NCBI RefSeq assembly: GCF_037975245.1
Contig: NC_092563.1
Coordinates: 1,391,001 to 1,455,000, forward strand
DNA length: 64,000 nt
Reading direction: 5' to 3'
Source: Apostichopus japonicus
Lineage: Eukaryota > Echinodermata > Holothuroidea > Aspidochirotida > Stichopodidae
In this document: positions 57,805-64,000 of the stretch, in pieces
Layout: each line of letters opens with the position of its first letter
Numbering within the stretch: position 1 is the stretch's first letter
The notes under the pieces: generated by a model
Told to the model about the DNA's origin: nothing
Database searches by the model: none
Seen by the model: only the letters and a program-made list of their open reading frames with translations
Made by a program: the position numbers and the translations under genes

Positions 57805-60800
57805 TTAATGAGGAATGAGTACATTCTGTAGAAGATATTGATGAAGTTGTGGCATTTGAAGAATTGAGAGATGCTCCCCCTTATCAATTTCATATTCTTC
57901 CACCTGCTGTGGTTGCTCATTTTTCCATCTGTAAATACAAAATTAAAAAAAGGGTAATATAATAATTACCGTCTTAAAACGGTTGGGGAGTGGAAACATG
58001 AAAAAAAAAAAAATGCAAATTTTGCTGATATTAAGTACAAAAACCTTCACTTTAGAGTAACACAAAACCCCAAAATTAATCTTTTTCACTGCCTTCCTTG
58101 CCAATGCAACTCTCCCACCTTAACTTAAATTGTTGGGTGATGTTATCATTTAAGATCCTTTGAGCTTCATGTGGGAATGTTATTAATTAAATTAAAGTTT
58201 CAATGATTCTGCTATTACATCGAGATTGAGCTGTTTAACTTCAATCGGGCACCATTTTCATGTAGGTCCCCTCAAAAATCCATTTTCCCCCTTGGCCACA
58301 AAGGACATGGGGAATTCCTCAACTCTCACCCCTCTTCACGAGCCATGACAAGTTGACCTTCTCTTTTTAGAGGAAAATATTATATCCACGTATCACATTT
58401 CCTAAGACTTCCATTTCTCAATGACCTCCTAAATTGAATCACTTTGAAGTTACTTTAACTTTATGAAAGACAGAGAAGGCAAAGTTCAGTTCTTACTTCA
58501 AGAAAGATTTAAGTGATCTCATGTTGACCGTTCCGTCCCCAGCTCCATAATGGACATGTGGTTGGTCATCAGGAAACTGGAAGATTTCATCATATATAAA
58601 TCGTTCAGGAGTAGGCATATTCTTTCCATGAATGTGAAACACTGGCACACCTATTGAAGGATCAATAAACAGTTAACTAAAAACGTTTTCTTGATATAGA
58701 TGCCATTTAATTTGAAGGAGATATTAACCAGCAGGTGAAACAAATAAATTTGAGTGCAATACCAAATTTGACAGTAATCAGATTAAGGCATATTATACCA
58801 TGGAGACCTCTGAATTAATATTGTAATCGATGCTTCATGAAAAGCATGACAGTTCTTGTGAAAACATGGAAAATCAACATACTTAAGTATAAAGTTGAAC
58901 AAAGCTGCACTCTAGGAATTTCCTATTGGAACTTTGGGCCTGTATTTAGAAGGTATTCAAAGTTTGTCTTATAGTCGGCCTCATACGACTTTTCACCTGC
59001 ACAAAAGAGCAACAGGAATGTTGTATGCACTGCTATAAATTTCCAACTCTGGGTGTATACTGCAAGTTTCATCACTAAAATGATCTCAGTCAAAAATTGA
59101 AACAAAGAAGAGTATTTCTGTACCTGGAGCTACTAAATCATGGACTAAGTCCTTGGTATCGTTTCTTAGTAATTTCCCGGTTTCAAACTGAATATCGGAG
59201 AAGAATTCGTCAAAATCACTGACAGTGTAATTTTTCTTTGGGGTTATGATTAAGACTTCATTGGCACTCCAATATGTGTCGGATGGCATCAAGAAAGCAC
59301 TGCTGGGATATGTTCGTTGGGCGGGGCGTACAACCAATGGATTGATGACTTTCTCGTCCAGATTATCTCCTAATAAATAAGAAAGAAGAATGTCCACATT
59401 TTTCTTGCACTTGCAAATTTAAGAAAGAAACATGTGTTTCTGTTGAGTGGTTATATTAACCAGAAAACGAACGTTCAGTGTAGGGATGCACCGGATATCC
59501 GGTCCGGCCGGACTATTCGGCCAGATAGTGAGCAATTATCCGGTTCCAGCTGGATATTTTTCAAAATCTGGCCGGATCTTTTTCAAAATCTGGCCTGAAT
59601 TATTCCTTAAAAAGGTGTTGGTATTAACTTAAGTCAATGTAAACTATTTCCAAAAATTAATAAAAACATTCAAAGTAAGGAAAAATTAGGTTTAACATGT
59701 TTAATTTAATTTTCTCAATGGTCTGACCCACTAAATGGGGTCTTAATTTCACCTTCTTTATAATATGTGTATACCTCACCTAACATTTGCTCCTTGTTTT
59801 ATACTTCAACTTCTTAGTAATGATTTTCTTTTATGTAATGAGAAAATCGGGTTCCGGCCGGATTTTATCCGGCCGGATTTCATGTACTATCCGGCAAAAT
59901 CCGGTTCCAGCCGGATCCAAAAGTTTGAATCCTGTGCATCCCTAGTGCAGTGGTTACATTGCCTACACATATTCATAATGTGGTAAGCCATACATGTTAA
60001 TGTACATGATCTTGAGCACACCAAAATGAAGAGGATTATCTATTGGCTTATGCTGCAACATATAAAGAACGGTATCAGGAAACAGTAATCATGCTGACAA
60101 AGTACTTAAATTTAATTCACTGGTAAGGATTCCACAGTATAGAAGTTTTATACCAATTCCTAATGCAAATCCCTGGAAGCTTTGTTAATAGACTGAGAGC
60201 TCTTTATGAGATTGTGAAATATTTTGACAATCTACAAGTCATTAGGTATGAATCATAACAGAAATTGCCAGTCTGAGACCAATTAAGATAACCTTTTGAC
60301 TCCTTGATCCAATTTTGCCACCATTTGAGATAACCTGTTGACCCCTTGAAGCTGAAAGGGTGCTACTGGATAAGGGCCACTTGAGTGTACTGAAAGCAAT
60401 ACTACACATCAACTTTCCTTGCACTTTGCTGGATGACTGTATGTTCTGTTAAAAACTTAAAGAGCCCCTTCACAAAACTTTACTGAACTGAATTTGACCA
60501 AGTATGTTCACCCGAAGAAAATTGACCTCTTTTGACCTCTACCAATCATAGGGCATCTATCTACCACGTCTATCTACATTGACTCAATTTGGTCTTGAGA
60601 TAGTGTTTACAAGCTTTTCACTGTGATAACACTCTAGCCACGCCCATTTATGAATAACAATGAGAATGAATTTCTTGATTATATAACCATGAACCTATCA
60701 TCAACTGACTTCACCATATCAAGTATGAACTAAATCGAACATACAGTTGAAATATTGCCATTATAAGTATTTTACGTTAAGTCTGCCCACTTATCAATAT

Positions 60801-62875
60801 GCAGGAGATGGGAACCACAAACAATAGAGCACACCTACACATCATGGGGCATCTACCTACCAAGCATGACAATGACTCAACTTGTGCTTCTAGAGATATC
60901 ATGTTTACAAGCTGGCGGTCACATACACACGCACCCACGCATACCTTCCTAGAATTGAATAACTTCACACTTTGTATTTCATAATATATGCATAGGCCTA
61001 ATGATTATGCATATCATCTGGAATGGGTTGCATACCATATTTTTGCCTCATGTTCACAAGCTATAGCAATGCCAATAGCATACACCTGTTAAATCCTACA
61101 ACATAAAAGCAACTCCAAATTAGCACCCAGATTAGCACTTGACTCAGACCCATAAATGTAAACCAAACACAGGGCAAGTTGATATTATTTAATTTACCCA
61201 CTTGCCATACACTTTTGCTTACCTGAAGCAAACAATCGCATCACTTTTGCGGCACCTGCAAAAGGTGAGGCAATCGGAGCATAGGCTTGGACATATTTTT
61301 CCTTCCAGGACTGTTCCATGTGATTCAGGAAATACAGACCGAAAAGTCCGCCCAAACTGTGAGTAATGATGACGACCTTACGCTGGTTGTTCAAGGTGTA
61401 AGTTTCCTCAATAAGGGTCTTCAATTGACTAAAGTAGGCGTTCTCTGTATCTAGAATGAAGGATACGAGAATAACAATGATAAATGAACGGTTTAGGATT
61501 GTAACCTTGAAGTGAAAACTACCTGAAATGTGAAATGCAACAGCTACAGTGAACTTGTCTTCTTTTTCTCTCTTTTTCTTTAATCAGTCCACTCATCCTC
61601 CCTCCCCCCCCCCCCCAACCCTCCTACCACACTCCCTGCCTCACATCCACATCACCCTGATGTCCTCCTTACCACCCACCTAGTTTCCTCCTACCATCAC
61701 TTCAACCCTGATTATGAGATATGCAACTCTGGTATGTGATGAAAACTAAAATGTGCTGGTTTTCAGAATTCAGAGTACAGCCAAGCAAAGGTATCGTACT
61801 TCATGGACAAATCAACAACAAGGTTTCATGCAGAGAGAGTACAGCTTATAAGCCCTGATGACATCACAGACAGTCCACTGTGATCCACCTCATAGACTAA
61901 TTAATGATGGGTGCAATAGTTTGGTCTTTTGTGTAAGTGTCATATCATCTGCCACAGGACAATTCCTTTCAGGAAGTAACTCCTCCTAGTACTTCAGTTT
62001 ACATGAATTTATGCACAGCAAGCATGATCATTCCCTTTATAATTATCCACAATGGACTAAAATGAATCATTCATATTGTTTAAAAAGGTACAGACAATGA
62101 TATTAGATGGTAAACTATGATTGGGAGGAACATGTTTCCTGTTTGGAAAACAAACAACAAAAAACAGCAACAGCCTCCTCAACAACAGCAAGTTTAACAA
62201 AATAATCGTAGTCATTGAGAAGGGCAAAAATACTTACTGGGTGCCATTCGAAAGTCGAATGGTGCTCCACGAATTGAGACTCCTCTCTTGTAGCCCCTCT
62301 CGACCATAGCATTCACCAGACCAACAAAATACTCCCCTGTAAAGTATATAAAATATTTAGGAAACAAACTATCTCTAACTTCTGAATAGTATTTGATAAC
62401 AGTTGAAAGTTCCATCCATTGATAAAACAGAGTGACAGCTAGTAACCAGACTTTCAAGGCCCAGTCATGCAACTAACATGTAACCTATAAAATAAATTTT
62501 GAATTTAAAACCAAGCTTTACAAAAGCAGTTTAACCTGCCCCTGCATTTCTTTCCTTTTGTCTTTGGCTTCTCAATACTACATTCCCATGACTATAATAT
62601 ACAGCATCGTGATTGTGTCAAGTTTCGTATCAAATCATGCAGTAAAACAGATTTCTTTACTTTGATCAGTCACAGACAATAATTGACAGGTTTTGTTCAA
62701 TTGCCAAACAAAGGCGGAAGGAAGACACTTAATGCAAAGTACTGATGACAACATACCAAAAGGTAGATGACTGGGATCTATCCATTCTACACTCTCTGTT
62801 CCTCCAAAGCCAGGGACGGTTATGTTCACTCCATCTGGACTGGATGACTTCTTGGTCTTGGGATCGTATATCAAT
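57805..62875 (-). CDS. PLA2G15: Lysosomal phospholipase A2 (PLA2G15/LCAT family), 5' exons missing
   Basis: Six exons on the minus strand: 62875-62757, 62336-62238, 61450-61223, 59369-59124, 58650-58497, 57928-57805. All phases agree, giving about 322 residues to the stop codon. Motifs in order: VPGFGGTESVEWIDPS, RGYKRGVSIRGAPFDFR, the nucleophile elbow ITHSLGG, SPFAGAAKVMRLFASGD, MPSDTYWS with NYTVSDF, then YGAGDGTVN (catalytic Asp) and KGEHLSIL (catalytic His). This is the Ser-Asp-His triad of the LCAT-like alpha/beta hydrolases. The known family role is degradation and transacylation of phospholipids in the lysosome (PLA2G15), or cholesterol esterification in plasma (LCAT). The NPLVV and MPSD...W segments read more like PLA2G15. 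The first exon present starts in phase 2, so at least one upstream exon with the signal peptide and oxyanion region is outside the window or unrecognised. Confidence 0.88.
59481..59944. mobile_element. hAT-like MITE with CCGGCCGGA-rich interior
   Basis: The termini are TAGGGATGCAC and its complement GTGCATCCCTA. The flanks GTTCAGTG (59473-59480) and GTGCAGTG (59945-59952) match at 7 of 8. Inside both ends are iterated TCCGGCCGGA and ATCCGG words. No coding capacity. It sits in an intron of the phospholipase gene. Confidence 0.85.
60240..60960 (+). repeat. Dispersed repeat of about 1 kb, copy 3
   Basis: Same block order as 7945-9030: ATTTGAGATAACCTGTTGACC, GGGCCACTTGAGTGT, TTGACCTCTACCAAT and a final CACATACACACGCACCCACG-type segment. 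It lies in an intron of the phospholipase gene. Confidence 0.6.
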
Positions 62876-64000
62876 CTGTGATTAAGATCAAACTCAAACA
62901 TCAGCACCATTCATAAAAGGGTGACAATCAACTTCACAACGTAAAATGGAATAACAATTTACTATTAAGCATTATCTAGGGTTTAGTGGATATCTTTTTA
63001 AAGGACATTATAAACAGTATACAAGAACAAATTATGTAGTGAAAGCAAATATGTGAAAACCACAATTCAATAAGTTACAGCATTGAGGCAGGATATCGGT
63101 TTCCAAAACAAAGGAATTTGTGGAGTGATACAAGTTCGTGAAAGTTTAAAAAGTAAAATAAACAGTTCTCTCTTTTTTAATATAATTACCTGAAAATTGA
63201 ACCAATCTACCCCATGAAAAGAACGTGTTTGTGGTAGTAAAATATATGCGAGAATACCTTGAAGAATTTTGCAACATTTGAAATTTCTCAAATTTTTTGG
63301 AGATTTGGAAGATTTGGAAACACTTAAAACTACAGAACAAACCAAGTTTCTTAAAAGTCTGCTGTATAGACCCCAACTATAGCTTGCTATCATGGAAAAA
63401 ATTATTGGGATTACCTAATTGACCTGCCTTGGTCGTAAAATGACCTCATTTTACCAATTAGTCTGCCACATATTTGAATTCTTGTATGAGGGTCTTTGTG
63501 AGAACGCTGTATGATTAACTACACTGTAAACATGAACATATTTTCACACAGTGTTTACACAAAGAGCCTAATGGTGTTAAGAAGCTATTCAGGCTAATTG
63601 TAAAGCCTGAGGTCGATTTACGACTGTGGGAGGTGGATTTACGACTGTGGCTGGTCGATCATTTGACCGAAGTGAGATCCACAGTATTGAACTTGCAACC
63701 AACATAAAAATGTACATATGAATCTTTGTCACTTTTTAGCTGCTGTTGCTGCCAGCAAGTCTTGAGAGGGAACCAACCAACATCTTCTAATGTAGACTAG
63801 CGTACTGAAATATGAAACCATGTTCTCTCCTATATCCATTATTTTAAAAAACCTTTGGAAAATTGTTTTCATATTTAAGAATTTAGGAGAAGAAACATAT
63901 GAAGAGAAGAAAGATTATTTTAAGGTATGCCAACATATACCTCAGAAGCTATACCTGAGGTTACATATTCACACCAAAACAGATTTTCAGATAACTAATG
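62876..64000 (-). other. Upstream intron of the phospholipase gene; no exon recognised
   Basis: I searched the minus strand for the expected preceding exon (a TESY...W.N segment in the family) and found none. A 23-bp word (GGTCGATTTACGACTGTGG and variant) is repeated at about 63611-63655. Confidence 0.4.

Noticed and set aside
63067-63393. 108-codon frame upstream of the phospholipase exons
   Set aside because: Its residues do not match the expected family segment, and no splice junction gives the phase 2 required by the exon at 62875.

Overview
This is animal (metazoan) nuclear DNA. It is AT-rich, its genes are split by many introns, and it is full of transposable elements. Three things point to a marine invertebrate deuterostome, most likely an echinoderm and perhaps a sea cucumber: a divergent multi-domain SRCR receptor, dispersed repeats carrying 'aggtcaaaggtca' words, and very abundant small DNA transposons. 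No sequence here fixes the species, so the taxon is an inference.

Four host genes can be assembled exon by exon with matching splice phases. (1) SS18 (BAF/SWI-SNF subunit) is on the minus strand at 21042-10219, with seven coding exons, about 423 aa, apparently complete. (2) A secreted or type I membrane protein with about five SRCR-like domains is on the plus strand at 26653-35769. It has a signal peptide, one transmembrane segment and a PPxY-bearing tail. Its first SRCR exon carries an apparent one-base frameshift. (3) IMPACT (RWD plus UPF0029 protein, regulator of GCN2) is on the plus strand at 39843-55484, with eleven coding exons and 294 aa. (4) The 3' three quarters of a PLA2G15/LCAT-family lysosomal phospholipase gene is on the minus strand at 62875-57805. 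Its 5' exons lie beyond the window or were not recognised. IMPACT and the phospholipase gene converge on each other; SS18 and the SRCR gene diverge. SS18 and IMPACT are also neighbours on human 18q11.2, so this may be an old linkage.

Mobile DNA shapes the rest. A complete Ty3/gypsy LTR retrotransposon (42558-50585, minus strand) sits antisense in IMPACT intron 4. Its 1193-bp LTRs look identical, gag and pol are open, and the gag-pol junction carries a model -1 frameshift signal: U UUA AAC, a 6-nt spacer and an 11-bp stem. Five non-autonomous hAT-like elements (4704-7164, 12015-12834, 27942-28417, 39089-39392, 59481-59944) each have terminal inverted repeats and 8-bp target duplications. One of them hosts a 1.8-kb foldback element (4920-6703) whose 0.6-0.7-kb arms are built from short subrepeats. 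A second inverted-repeat element (21197-24653), with ATATCTC-type arrays as arms, begins 155 bp upstream of the SS18 start codon and was itself hit by a 5'-truncated LINE with a 16-bp target duplication. tRNA-derived SINEs, several minisatellites and a roughly 1-kb dispersed repeat in both orientations fill most of the remaining intergenic and intronic space. The first 10 kb, 36-39.8 kb and the last 1.1 kb hold no gene that I can support.
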